Source: Caballeronia udeis
GTDB taxonomy: Bacteria > Pseudomonadota > Gammaproteobacteria > Burkholderiales > Burkholderiaceae
DNA length: 64,000 nucleotides
NCBI RefSeq assembly: GCF_001544555.2
Contig: NZ_FCOK02000048.1
Location: 1 to 64,000 of the forward strand
Reading direction: 5' to 3'
The notes under the pieces are model-generated. The model worked only from the letters and a program-made list of their open reading frames with translations. It did not search any database and was not told the origin of the DNA. The position numbers and the translations under genes are program-made. The stretch's first letter is position 1. Each line of letters begins with the position of its first letter. Shown one piece after another: positions 17,027-25,434 of the stretch.

Positions 17027-19390
17027 GTGGGCGCAAATAACAATCGGAACAGGCCCCGTCGGGGAAGGCATCACAACGGCGACGATATCGTTCGTCCGGT
17101 GGGCGGGCGCTATGCATCGCTGATCGTCGGGCCCGCGATTGGGCTAACGGTACTATGCGCGCATGCGCAAACGGCGCCCTCGAACACTGCGCCTGATGCA
17201 GCGCCGGTCGCGGCAAGCGCCCCGGGTGCGGCGGAACCGGACAAGCCGAAAACGGCCCGCAAGAGCAAGGTGGCATCCGACACCACTACGCTGAATACTG
17301 TCGAGATCACGGCGAACCGGCGCAGGGAGCCGGCGCGTGAAGTGCCGATGCAGGTGAATGCGTTGAGCGCGCAGGAACTGCAACGTAAGGGCGATCAGTC
17401 GGTGCGCGATTACCTGAAAGAGCAGCCGGGTGTATCACTGGTTTCGGGGGGCAATGGTGCTGGTAACAATATCAGCATGCGAGGAGTGACAACCGGCAGT
17501 GACATCGGACCGACGGTCGGAGTGTACGTGGATGAGGTGCCGTTTGGCTCCAGCACAAACTATGGTGGCGGTGCATCACATGCCTTGGACATGGCCCTGC
17601 TGGACCTGAACCACGTCGAGTTGCTGCGGGGACCGCAGGGCACGCTGTACGGCGCTGGAGCAATGGGAGGCCTGCTGAAGTACGTGACCAACGAGCCGGA
17701 CACTGAGGGAGGCCTTAGCGGCCGCGCTGGTGTCATGTTCTCCGGCACCGAGCATGGCGGGTTCAACCATACCGAAGACGCAGTCGTGAACGTGCCGATC
17801 AAGCAGGATGTCGCTGCGTTTCGGGTAAGCGCGTTCAACCAGCAGGACGCCGGATACGTCAATCGCATTGGCAGCGATCCGGAGAAAGGGGTGGACGGCA
17901 CCACCACGCGGGGCGGCCGGGCATCGCTGACGGTGACGCCAACCAGAGACCTGACGATACGCCTGACCGCGACCACGCAGCAGATCAAGAGCGATGGCTC
18001 GAGCCTGGTCGATTACAATTTCACAACGCGGCAACCCATATTTGGCGACCTTACGCAGAGCCGGCAGGCCAACGAACCGTACTCCCAACTGATCGAACTG
18101 TACTCCGCGAACATTGAGTACGATTTCGGCTGGGCGCGTCTGAATTCCATCTCTGCCTATCAGACCGTACGCAACTCTAATCTGTCCGACGGTACGTCAA
18201 CCTTTGTTCCCTTGGCGAACTCCGTGGTTGGTGCGCCGATGTTTACGTCGGGCATTGAGCAGTTTGCTCTTTCAACCGACAAGTTTACGCAGGAATTGCG
18301 CCTGACTTCTCCGGCCAATCGCAAGCTCGAATGGATCGCGGGACTTTTTTTTACGGACGAACGTAGCACGAACGATCAGATTCTCAACGTCACGGGACCC
18401 GAGGCGTTTCTCAATCTGGTCTCGGCACAGCTTCCGTCGACCTACCGGGAATACGCGGGCTACGGCGACCTGACCTATCACTTTACCTCCCGGTTATCGG
18501 CAACAGCCGGTTTGCGGATTGCCCACAACGATCAGACATTTACCGAGAACGTGTCGGGTCCGTTTTCAGGAGGAGCGACCAGCAAGTCCGCCCAGTCCGC
18601 CGATACAAGCAAGACGTATCTCTTCACGCTCGACTATCTGCTGACCCAGAACAGCAGCGTGTACGGACGCGTCGCCAGCGGCTATCGCCCGGGTGGCCCA
18701 CAACCGAGCGTGCTTGATGTCACTACCGGGAAAATGTCGTCGGCAACATTCCAACCCGACACGCTGACCAGCTATGAGTTGGGCTACAAGGCTGATTTCC
18801 TGGAAAAACGCGCGTCGATATCCCTTTCCGCGTTCGACATCGAGTGGAAGGACATTCAACTCTTTAACGTGGTCGATGGTCTTAATTTGATAACCAACGG
18901 CGCCAAGGCACGGTCGAAGGGCCTGGAGTTCTTTGGCTCCCTGGTCCCGACCCCGCAGTGGCACCTGGGCATGGGCCTCGCTTATACCGATGCCCGGCTG
19001 ACGCAGGACGTGACTGGCATTGGGGCAAGGTCTGGCGACCGCTTGCCGAATACGCCTGCGCTCTCGGTCGCAGCCAACCTCGACTATCTCTTCAACGTCG
19101 GCTCATATCGCGCGTACTTGGGGGCAACCGAGAGCTATGTCGGACGACGCACTTCAGGTTTTCCCAATAGCCAGTCCACGCCGAACTTCGAGCTGCCGGC
19201 ATATGTAGCGACAGATCTTCGTGCCGGCATCGACCTTCGCAAAGCGAACGTATCCCTGTTTGTTCATAACCTGTTCAACCGGCGTGGTATGCAAAGCGCC
19301 AGCAATTCTTTCGTCCAGCTCGGCGGCCCTAGCCAGATCTTGTTCATCCAGCCGCTGACGATTGGCATGCAGGTCGACGTGCCGTTCTGA
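17027..19390 (+). CDS. TonB-dependent outer-membrane receptor
   Basis: A 787-residue receptor with a long Arg-rich leader and signal sequence (ASLIVGPAIGLTVLCAHAQT). A plug domain follows (LNTVEITANRRREPAREVPM, LKEQPGVSL, RGPQGTLYGAGAMGGLLKYV), then a 22-strand type barrel ending in FIQPLTIGMQVDVPF with the usual terminal Phe. The start is GTG at 17027, preceded by AAGGAG at 17012-17017. The plug resembles receptors of sugars and small organic molecules rather than classical ferric siderophore receptors, but this is a weak distinction. It is flanked by the two identical hydrolase copies and carries the shared element. Inferred role: capture and import of the peptide substrate. Confidence 0.93.
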   Translation: MGANNNRNRPRRGRHHNGDDIVRPVGGRYASLIVGPAIGLTVLCAHAQTAPSNTAPDAAPVAASAPGAAEPDKPKTARKSKVASDTTTLNTVEITANRRREPAREVPMQVNALSAQELQRKGDQSVRDYLKEQPGVSLVSGGNGAGNNISMRGVTTGSDIGPTVGVYVDEVPFGSSTNYGGGASHALDMALLDLNHVELLRGPQGTLYGAGAMGGLLKYVTNEPDTEGGLSGRAGVMFSGTEHGGFNHTEDAVVNVPIKQDVAAFRVSAFNQQDAGYVNRIGSDPEKGVDGTTTRGGRASLTVTPTRDLTIRLTATTQQIKSDGSSLVDYNFTTRQPIFGDLTQSRQANEPYSQLIELYSANIEYDFGWARLNSISAYQTVRNSNLSDGTSTFVPLANSVVGAPMFTSGIEQFALSTDKFTQELRLTSPANRKLEWIAGLFFTDERSTNDQILNVTGPEAFLNLVSAQLPSTYREYAGYGDLTYHFTSRLSATAGLRIAHNDQTFTENVSGPFSGGATSKSAQSADTSKTYLFTLDYLLTQNSSVYGRVASGYRPGGPQPSVLDVTTGKMSSATFQPDTLTSYELGYKADFLEKRASISLSAFDIEWKDIQLFNVVDGLNLITNGAKARSKGLEFFGSLVPTPQWHLGMGLAYTDARLTQDVTGIGARSGDRLPNTPALSVAANLDYLFNVGSYRAYLGATESYVGRRTSGFPNSQSTPNFELPAYVATDLRAGIDLRKANVSLFVHNLFNRRGMQSASNSFVQLGGPSQILFIQPLTIGMQVDVPF

Positions 19391-19635
19391 ACGGGTATCG
19401 GGAGCATGTCGCCGATGGCCTCGACTTATTGGAAGACGGTCCATCGGCAACATATATGCAACCTGCAGTCGCGCCAGTGCGACGCCTGGTTCTGAGCAAA
19501 AGAGCAATGGCAAGTCCTGAGATGAGTGTTCGTATTAGTGCGCTCGACGATATTTTTTAATCTTTCCATCCTGGTAATGTGGGCTTTGTCGCGATCTGGA
19601 TCGGGGGTGAACAACATCGATATGCGAAGTACTGC

Positions 19636-19958
19636 TTATATTGTGAGATCGTGGAATTGATCCGCGGCGGGTTGATCGGTTCCGCGAGCGCACTTCATCT
19701 TTGCTTTGGCGACCATGTACATAACCTCAGTGCCGGCCACAAGGATCCGGGCACAGTGGGCCGAGTTCGTCGCTTCGAGCGCGATGAGATTGGCGCCTCT
19801 GTTGTCGATGGTTACCGTCTAACAGAGACGCCGCATCTCCGCTATCAGGTCTTTGATCTGTCGAAGGCTCGTCGGACAGGGCACGTACCTGCGCACGCAA
19901 TGACTTGATGATGTAGGCGTTTCAACACTCGGGCCACTGCCGGATTCAACGTCTTCAT
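19636..19958 (-). pseudogene. IS6-family transposase remnant with internal deletion
   Basis: The reverse strand starts at an ATG at 19958 with the IS6 N-terminal motif (MKTLNPAVARVLKRLHHQV) and soon goes out of frame. At 19760-19636 it resumes with the C-terminal motif (ARILVAGTEVMYMVAKAKMK, then PAADQFHDL and a stop). The whole catalytic centre is missing. It lies between the receptor gene and the second hydrolase copy and may mark the event that generated the duplication. Confidence 0.75.
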
Positions 19959-20041
19959 CGAGCTTTCAGTCGTTCGTGTCGTTCCGTGCAACATAGCGAA
20001 ACGCCTCACGGCAACAGAATTATCTGAAATTATCCCATTGT

Positions 20042-20070
20042 GAAAGATTTTCTTTATTGGATAATTTTGG
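20042..20070 (+). promoter_or_regulatory. Operator/promoter-like element, hydrolase copy 2
   Basis: Identical to the element at 14349-14377. The promoter was duplicated with the gene, so both hydrolases should be expressed under the same control. Confidence 0.6.
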
Positions 20071-20127
20071 CAATATACTGCTTTCTACTGCGCGCCCGTC
20101 CGGCGCCAAACACTGTGGAGACGAACA

Positions 20128-21744
20128 ATGGTGGGTCCAGAACTGGTCAGCGCACTCGACGCAATGTTTTTGCCATTCAACCGCAGCGATGCGCCCGGCC
20201 TGACGGTTGGCATTGCTCAGCATGGCAAGGTGCTGTACCGGCAGGGCTTCGGGCTCGCGAGCGTGGAGCACGCCGTGGCGAATACGCCGACCACCCGCTT
20301 GCGGATCGGCTCGACCAGCAAGCACTTCACCGGTCTGCTGGCGCTGCTGCTGGCAGAGGACGGCAAACTCGATCTCGACGCGTCGATTCGCAGCTATATT
20401 GCCGAACTCACCGGCCCGGGCGGCGACCCTACGCTCCGGCAACTCCTCCAGCACCGTGGCGGCTCGCGTTGCTATCTTGATGTTGGCTTCCTGTCCCGCG
20501 GCCTGGCGGTACCGGCGAAGGGAACCGCACTGGCCACGCAGGTGCGCCAGACGGGCCGCAACTTCGCGCCGGGCGAGGCGATGATTTATAACAACGGCGG
20601 CTATCATCTGGTCTCGATCGCCATCGAACGGGTGGGTGGCGCGTCGTTTGAGGAGCAGTTGAAGCAGCGACTGTTCAATCCCCTTGGCATGGTCAACACT
20701 GCCTCGATCCAGAGCGACTATGTGATCACGCCCGGCATCGCGACCATGCATACGCGAGCGCCGGACGGCGGCTGGCGGCGTGGTCTGTTTATGTCGGAGG
20801 AGATTCGTGGCGAAGGCGCGATTGTTTCGACGGTCGACGACATGCTGCGCTGGGCCGAGCATCTTCGCACGCGGGACAAGTTCGGCTCGCCGGCGACCTG
20901 GGCCGCGCTGACAGAGCTGCCAACCTTTCCGGATGGAAGCGTCGGCAGCTACGCGCTGGGTCTGATGATCCACTCCTATCGGGGCGTGCGCATCGTCCAT
21001 CATGCTGGAGGTGTAGTGGGCGGGTCGAGTCAGTTGCTCACGGCTCCCGATCATGGACTGGAGATCGTGATCCTGGCCAACGGTGCTCGCGGATGCAATC
21101 CGGTCGAACTGGCCGAGCAGGCGCTGGACCTTATCCTGGCCGAGCATCTGGCCGAGCGAACGCCCACGATCGCGGCGGCGGATTACCAGGATCTGCTTGG
21201 CGACTGGTGGTCAGCGGATACCGGAATGATCTACAGCCTGATTGACGAGAAGGAGGTGCTGAAGCTGTCAGTGTGCTGTTCTGCGCAGACCCTTCCGCTG
21301 GAGAGGGGCACCGGTGGCCAGGTCGTCTCGCCGGGCTTTAGCACCGGCGACATCGTGATCGGGCTGGATGAGGCGGCGCGGGGCGGAGAGCTGACGGTCA
21401 GGTTCGGCGGGCAATCGGCGGTCTACCGCAGGGTGTCGAAAGATACCGCCGACGTTGAAGCCTTCGCGACGGCGGCCGTCGGGCAGTACTACAGCGCTGA
21501 TGCTGACTGCACGGCCGTTGTCGTACGGGACGGCGAACGCTTCGTGCTCCGCTGCGGCGACCCATACGGGCAGATCGAGAACGAGCTGATTTGCCTGGGA
21601 GAGATGGTTGCGCGAGTCGCGCACCCACTGATGGGCGGCCTCAGCGCGTTGAGTTTTGCAAAGCAGGACGGGCGGATGACCGGCTTCCGGTTAAACACGG
21701 AGCGCACACGGAATCTCACATTCGAGCGCAAGCAGGACAACTGA
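20128..21744 (+). CDS. Serine hydrolase, D-aminopeptidase-like (beta-lactamase/PBP fold), copy 2
   Basis: A 538-residue near-duplicate of the gene at 14435, with the same SxxK (62-65), YxN (154-156) and HxG (292-294) motifs. Protein differences cluster in the non-catalytic C-terminal barrels: SPGFSTGD replaces SPCMTIGD, and ARVAHPLMGGLSALS replaces AYSVRPLMGGFSALI. In the DAP family the third domain reaches into the active site and affects specificity, so the two enzymes may differ in substrate range rather than chemistry. A decayed M81 peptidase gene follows 130 bp downstream on the same strand. Confidence 0.88.
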   Translation: MVGPELVSALDAMFLPFNRSDAPGLTVGIAQHGKVLYRQGFGLASVEHAVANTPTTRLRIGSTSKHFTGLLALLLAEDGKLDLDASIRSYIAELTGPGGDPTLRQLLQHRGGSRCYLDVGFLSRGLAVPAKGTALATQVRQTGRNFAPGEAMIYNNGGYHLVSIAIERVGGASFEEQLKQRLFNPLGMVNTASIQSDYVITPGIATMHTRAPDGGWRRGLFMSEEIRGEGAIVSTVDDMLRWAEHLRTRDKFGSPATWAALTELPTFPDGSVGSYALGLMIHSYRGVRIVHHAGGVVGGSSQLLTAPDHGLEIVILANGARGCNPVELAEQALDLILAEHLAERTPTIAAADYQDLLGDWWSADTGMIYSLIDEKEVLKLSVCCSAQTLPLERGTGGQVVSPGFSTGDIVIGLDEAARGGELTVRFGGQSAVYRRVSKDTADVEAFATAAVGQYYSADADCTAVVVRDGERFVLRCGDPYGQIENELICLGEMVARVAHPLMGGLSALSFAKQDGRMTGFRLNTERTRNLTFERKQDN

Positions 21745-21879
21745 GCGCCTGTCTGGTCCACGCGTTTGCCGGCATGCGCGAACTCATGCATGCCGGTAGC
21801 GGAAGGGAGCACTCATTCGCTGTCGCGGTACGGTGGAATCCGCGTTGTGCAGGCCTCGCCAGATCATTGAGGTGGATGA

Positions 21880-23081
21880 TGCGTATGGTTCAAGCGCAGC
21901 CCGTTTCGTTCCCACAACACACCAGCAATTCGGACGGCGTGCTCGAGTCGGGATTGGCAGAATTGCACAGACTGGCGAGCGCACAAGGTCATGAACTGGT
22001 CGAAAGCCTGTCGACCATGGCACAGTCATCGGGTCGTACTGTGCAGTAGGTATACGAAGGTTTTCGCGAGGGAATTCTGGCGGATCTGCGAGCGGTGCTC
22101 CCCGTCGATGCCGTGGTATTGAGCGCCTGCGAGAAGTGTACGTGCTCACCGTGGCGACTGCGGAAGGCTGCTCATCCCAAGACCGCGGTCCACGATTGCC
22201 GCATGGTGGGCTTATGGCATACTACCCGCGAACCGATGATCAGGTTCGTCAAGCGTATGCCGTCGCTGGAGGGGAAAGAAGGTGCGCTGTCCGTGTCGTT
22301 CGGTCATGGATTTCCATGGGGCGACTTGGCCGAGGCGGGCGCCAGGATCTGGGTGATCATGGACAACGACGAGGTCAACGCTCAGCGTATCGCCGCGCAG
22401 TTGGGTCAAGAATTATGGGAAATGCGTGACGTGAAGCGGCACGTCCGGTGGCATTGCCGATCGACGCGGCGCTGGATCGCGCGCTGGCGATCGCTCGGGG
22501 TCCCGTTGTACTTGCCGACGTCGCTGACAATCCAGGCGATCGGGCGATACGCGGCAGTACGTTCACTTTGCGGCGGCTCGTCGAGCGCGGTATAACCGGC
22601 GTGGCGCTTGGCTGTGTTCACGATATCGGTGCGATCCAGGCTTGCAAGGAAGCGGGTGTTGGCACGCGGCTCACGCTTCGCATCGGCGGCGAGTCCGGGG
22701 TGAGTTCCGATACGCCACTAGATTTGACGGTAATGATGCGCGCTTGAGCACGAGTACCATCAAAACATAGAAGGCACGGAATGCCGGCTGGGCTTGGCGG
22801 CGAGGATATCGACGGACGACAACATCGATATCGTGTTGATGACGGTACGCGAACAAACCTTTGCACATACGGCTTTTACAGGTCTCGGAATTGATCTTAC
22901 GGACAAGCGCATCATCGTGGTCAAATCCACGCAACATTTCCACGCGCAATTTGCACCGATCGCCCGGGTAGTGCTGTATGTATCGACGCCGGGTGCCAAG
23001 ACATTTGATTTTGTCAATATCCCGTACCGCGCTCGCAACCTCAACTACTGGCCGCGTGCCGACAATCCCTTGGGAGAATAA
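21880..23081 (+). pseudogene. M81 (MlrC-like) metallopeptidase pseudogene
   Basis: Reading across frames gives most of an M81 protein. In order it shows HELVESLSTMAQSSGRTVQ, then an in-frame TAG, YEGFREGILADLRAVLPVDA, a deletion removing the HGAM and DLHxN zinc motifs, CRMVGLWHTTREPM, LSVSFGHGFPWGD, GIGSTFTLRRLVE-type sequence in another frame, and KSTQHFHAQFAPIARVVLY. At least three frameshifts or stops and the lost metal site make it non-functional. It is divergent in sequence from the intact M81 gene at 6405, so it was a true paralogue. Its place after hydrolase copy 2 suggests an ancestral hydrolase-peptidase operon. Confidence 0.85.
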
Positions 23082-23207
23082 GGCATGCATGACCGGATGC
23101 AAGGTCACGCTTGGGTTCGTGAATTTGCCTGTAGGCGAGACTCGTGCGGTGTATTGGCCGAATGCAATTGCGCGGTTTCACAACCCGGTCACTACATACG
23201 GGCCGAC

Positions 23208-23867
23208 TCATTCCTGCTTCTGAAACTGCCCGATGACGTGATCGGCCTCTCCTGTGCAGACACAGAGAACGCGACACGGGCCGTCCGATACTGCAATGTA
23301 AGCGTGTCCCATGCTGCTATCGATGTAGACCGACTCACCGGGCTTTAGCCGCACAGGAGCATAGAACTCCGAGTGAAACTCGATTTCCCCCTCCAGCACA
23401 TAGGTAAATTCCTCGCCGGCATGCTTGATCAGGCCGCCAAATTCGGCGATAAACTCCTGAACGGAACGGGCCCGGACCTCGGCAATCAGAGGTACCAGTT
23501 GTTTGTTGAGCAGTTCCACTGCCAGAAACGTCTGCGCATAGGAATCGGTCTGCACGACCAGACCTTCACCGAGTCGCTGGACAATACGTCTGCCCGGAAC
23601 CGACGGGGCAGCTTCGGTTTCCACGCTGTCAGCGAGAAGGCCCAGCAATTCCGACATGTTGATGCCTAACCCGGAGCTCATAAGCGAAAGCTTTTCGTAG
23701 GACATGGAGGCCCGTCCCATCTCAAGTTTCGAGATGGTCGAGACGGCAAGCCCGGTCCGTTCGCTGACCTCCTGCAACGTTAACCCGAGCTTGTTCCGCA
23801 GGGCGCGAACGGCTTGACCGGGCTTGTTCAGACCGGGTGGATCGTGGGCAATGAGATTTTTCCGCAT
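23208..23867 (-). CDS. XRE-family transcriptional regulator with C-terminal cupin domain (copy 2)
   Basis: A 219-residue protein almost identical to the regulator at 742-1407. Helix-turn-helix (GLTLQEVSERTGLAVSTISK) and cupin (EEFTYVLEGEIEFHSEFYAP) domains are both intact. Two codons are missing after the linker (PSVPGRRIVQ versus PSVPGPGRRVVQ). The chosen start (ATG at 23867) has GGAAAGG upstream. With both copies intact, the system has either redundant or subtly different ligand sensors. The gene's upstream element is at 23940-23971. Confidence 0.88.
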   Translation of the reverse strand: MRKNLIAHDPPGLNKPGQAVRALRNKLGLTLQEVSERTGLAVSTISKLEMGRASMSYEKLSLMSSGLGINMSELLGLLADSVETEAAPSVPGRRIVQRLGEGLVVQTDSYAQTFLAVELLNKQLVPLIAEVRARSVQEFIAEFGGLIKHAGEEFTYVLEGEIEFHSEFYAPVRLKPGESVYIDSSMGHAYIAVSDGPCRVLCVCTGEADHVIGQFQKQE

Positions 23868-23939
23868 AAACCTTTCCATAAACCAATAGCATGCCAAAAA
23901 TTTCGATTTCATGCACATCATGTTATGGTTGTTGAAATT

Positions 23940-23971
23940 GGAAAAAAATATTCAATGTGGAAAAATATTGG
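23940..23971 (-). promoter_or_regulatory. Operator/promoter-like element, XRE copy 2
   Basis: In gene sense the core is TTTTCCACATTGAATATTTT. It resembles the XRE copy 1 element closely but has changed in the TTC-ATTG spacer, while the flanking ATTG and ATA are kept. The conserved positions may be the functional ones. Confidence 0.55.
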
Positions 23972-24004
23972 TGTAATGTATTGTCTGTGCCGCCGCAGCT
24001 CTGG

Positions 24005-24220
24005 ATGCGAGGTGGAGGTTCGGCATTCAGGTGGGTAGCCGCGTTGACCAGCAGGTGTTTCACGTTCGCGGGTTCCGGGATCTCGGCTATTGCCGCCGGA
24101 TAGCTGTGCAAATGATCGGTGACGATCTTGCGCCGTATCGGGTCTGAACGCTGGCGTGCTTGAAGAAGCGTTTGGCAGAGGCCTTGTCGCGCCTCTTTTG
24201 CATCAGGAATCCTCGCACGC
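24005..24220 (-). pseudogene. IS6-family transposase fragment
   Basis: On the reverse strand FLMQKRRDKASAKRFFKH is the IS6 motif between the first and second catalytic Asp. In a shifted frame RRKIVTDHLHSYPAAIAEIP and NVKHLLVNAATHLN contain the second Asp region. The fragment ends against the XRE copy 2 repeat. It is dead, and is fused in frame on its upstream side to an IS21 fragment. Confidence 0.75.
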
Positions 24221-24611
24221 CCGGCTGGTAGGTTTGAGGGAAGAACACCTCTTTGCCGGGTCCTTCGAGCGCGCGCCATTGGCTGATATGACGCTCAAGC
24301 GTGCGACGCATACTCTCGGGGAAACGATCAGCATGGTCTTCTTGCAACTTGCGCAGAAGGGTGATGGCTTTGAGTTTCGGCGAACAGCGTAACAACGGCA
24401 CGATTTCGGTGTCCCAAACGTCGGCAAAGGGATTTGTCCGCGTCCGCCAATCGCGTACTGGCTTCTGCGAGGGCAACTCGGTCGCTTTGGTTACGCGGCG
24501 AGCCGTGCGCACGCTCATACCTGCTTTCGCGGCGGCAACTTCCTGTGTGTGGTCTTTGCGCTTGGTCATGTAGAGATGAACCTGTCGATCGGTGATGTGG
24601 GTTCCAGACAT
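24221..24611 (-). pseudogene. IS21-family IstA N-terminal fragment
   Basis: It begins MSGTHITDRQVHLYMTKRKD and continues with HTQEVAAAKAGMSVRTARRV, a helix-turn-helix, and QWRALEGPGKEVFF, all typical of one IS21 IstA lineage. It stops near residue 130 of about 500, where IS6-family sequence takes over. A nested or replacement insertion is the simplest explanation. Confidence 0.8.
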
Positions 24612-24711
24612 TGGCGAACTGCTCTTTAGCTGCAGTCGACCATCCTATTCCCCGCCGAATCAGCGCTGCCGGTGGTTCGTCGTCTACGGCGGCTACGCCG
24701 CCTTCGACACC

Positions 24712-25434
24712 TCACCACCGGCCATCATAGTTGTCGCAAAAACGGCGCATTGACTCACCAAAACTGCAACTTCCGCTGACCTGTTGCCTCATGTAGTTTG
24801 CTACCGGTCGGATTGTCCGGCAGGAGCGGTGCGAGGTGACGATCTGCGTTACGGGGGCCGGCGCAAACTGCTGACGGGCGGTGGAGAACGAGACATCGTT
24901 ATCAACGGTTTGCCGAATGGCCGGATCGGCAGCCGACGGGACCGCTTGATCCAATTGCCCCGTGACCACATTCGTCTCAGCGGCGATGCCTGTTGGACCG
25001 CCTGTGCCATCCGCATCAGGGGGTAAGGCGAGTCTAGCCCCCGCAGTTTTCGCCTTCGTACCTGCAGACTTCTTCTCTGCGGTCGCCTTTGGCTCAATCG
25101 CGGGAGGCAACGCTTGCTGATCGGATGCATGGCGACGCGACGGGGAAACAAGCAAATCCGACACCGACTCAGGGACGTCCGCTATTGAACGTGGTACGTC
25201 CAACCAGCCAGTCGGCAAACCAAGGCGTTCGGTGAACCGGTTTGCTTCGGCATCGTCCATACGTTTCTGTCCATAGAAACGATTGGCCATGTTGGAGTCG
25301 CTAATTTCCATTACGGCGCCGAGCCGCACCTTCGATCCTTTGCGGGACGTGAGCACGTGCAGGTTGGCACGACGAATGGCGTGTGCAACGCGGGCCCAAA
25401 GGCCATACCGGGCGGACTTCTGCGGCAAGCTCAC
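24712..25434 (-). CDS. Hypothetical protein with N-terminal DNA-binding-like region
   Basis: A 240-residue protein. The first 90 residues (SKVRLGAVMEISDSNMANRF, then YGQKRMDDAEANRFTERLGL) resemble a Burkholderiaceae family with a helix-turn-helix-like fold and the phrase GLPTGWLDVPRS. The middle is a low-complexity Lys/Ala/Pro-rich linker. The C-terminus is Arg/Cys-containing and unlike anything I know, and may be altered by the adjacent IS21 end. It is upstream of and divergent from proV. Function unknown. Confidence 0.55.
   Translation of the reverse strand: MSLPQKSARYGLWARVAHAIRRANLHVLTSRKGSKVRLGAVMEISDSNMANRFYGQKRMDDAEANRFTERLGLPTGWLDVPRSIADVPESVSDLLVSPSRRHASDQQALPPAIEPKATAEKKSAGTKAKTAGARLALPPDADGTGGPTGIAAETNVVTGQLDQAVPSAADPAIRQTVDNDVSFSTARQQFAPAPVTQIVTSHRSCRTIRPVANYMRQQVSGSCSFGESMRRFCDNYDGRW

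Larger units (their letters stand above)
20027..21802. repeat. 1.78-kb direct repeat, copy 2 (hydrolase gene plus promoter)
   Basis: The second copy of the block at 14334-16109, in the same orientation. Flanking sequences differ completely on both sides, so the limits are sharp. Confidence 0.95.
23200..24008. repeat. Direct repeat copy 2 carrying the XRE-cupin gene
   Basis: Counterpart of 734-1536. Homology stops where an IS6-family fragment begins, so whatever was divergent from this regulator has been lost. A tonB operon, as at copy 1, is one possibility. Confidence 0.85.

Noticed and set aside
14435..21744. The two serine hydrolases considered as antibiotic-resistance beta-lactamases.
   Set aside because: They have HxG instead of KTG, lack a signal peptide and are 538 residues long, all pointing to the D-aminopeptidase/esterase branch.
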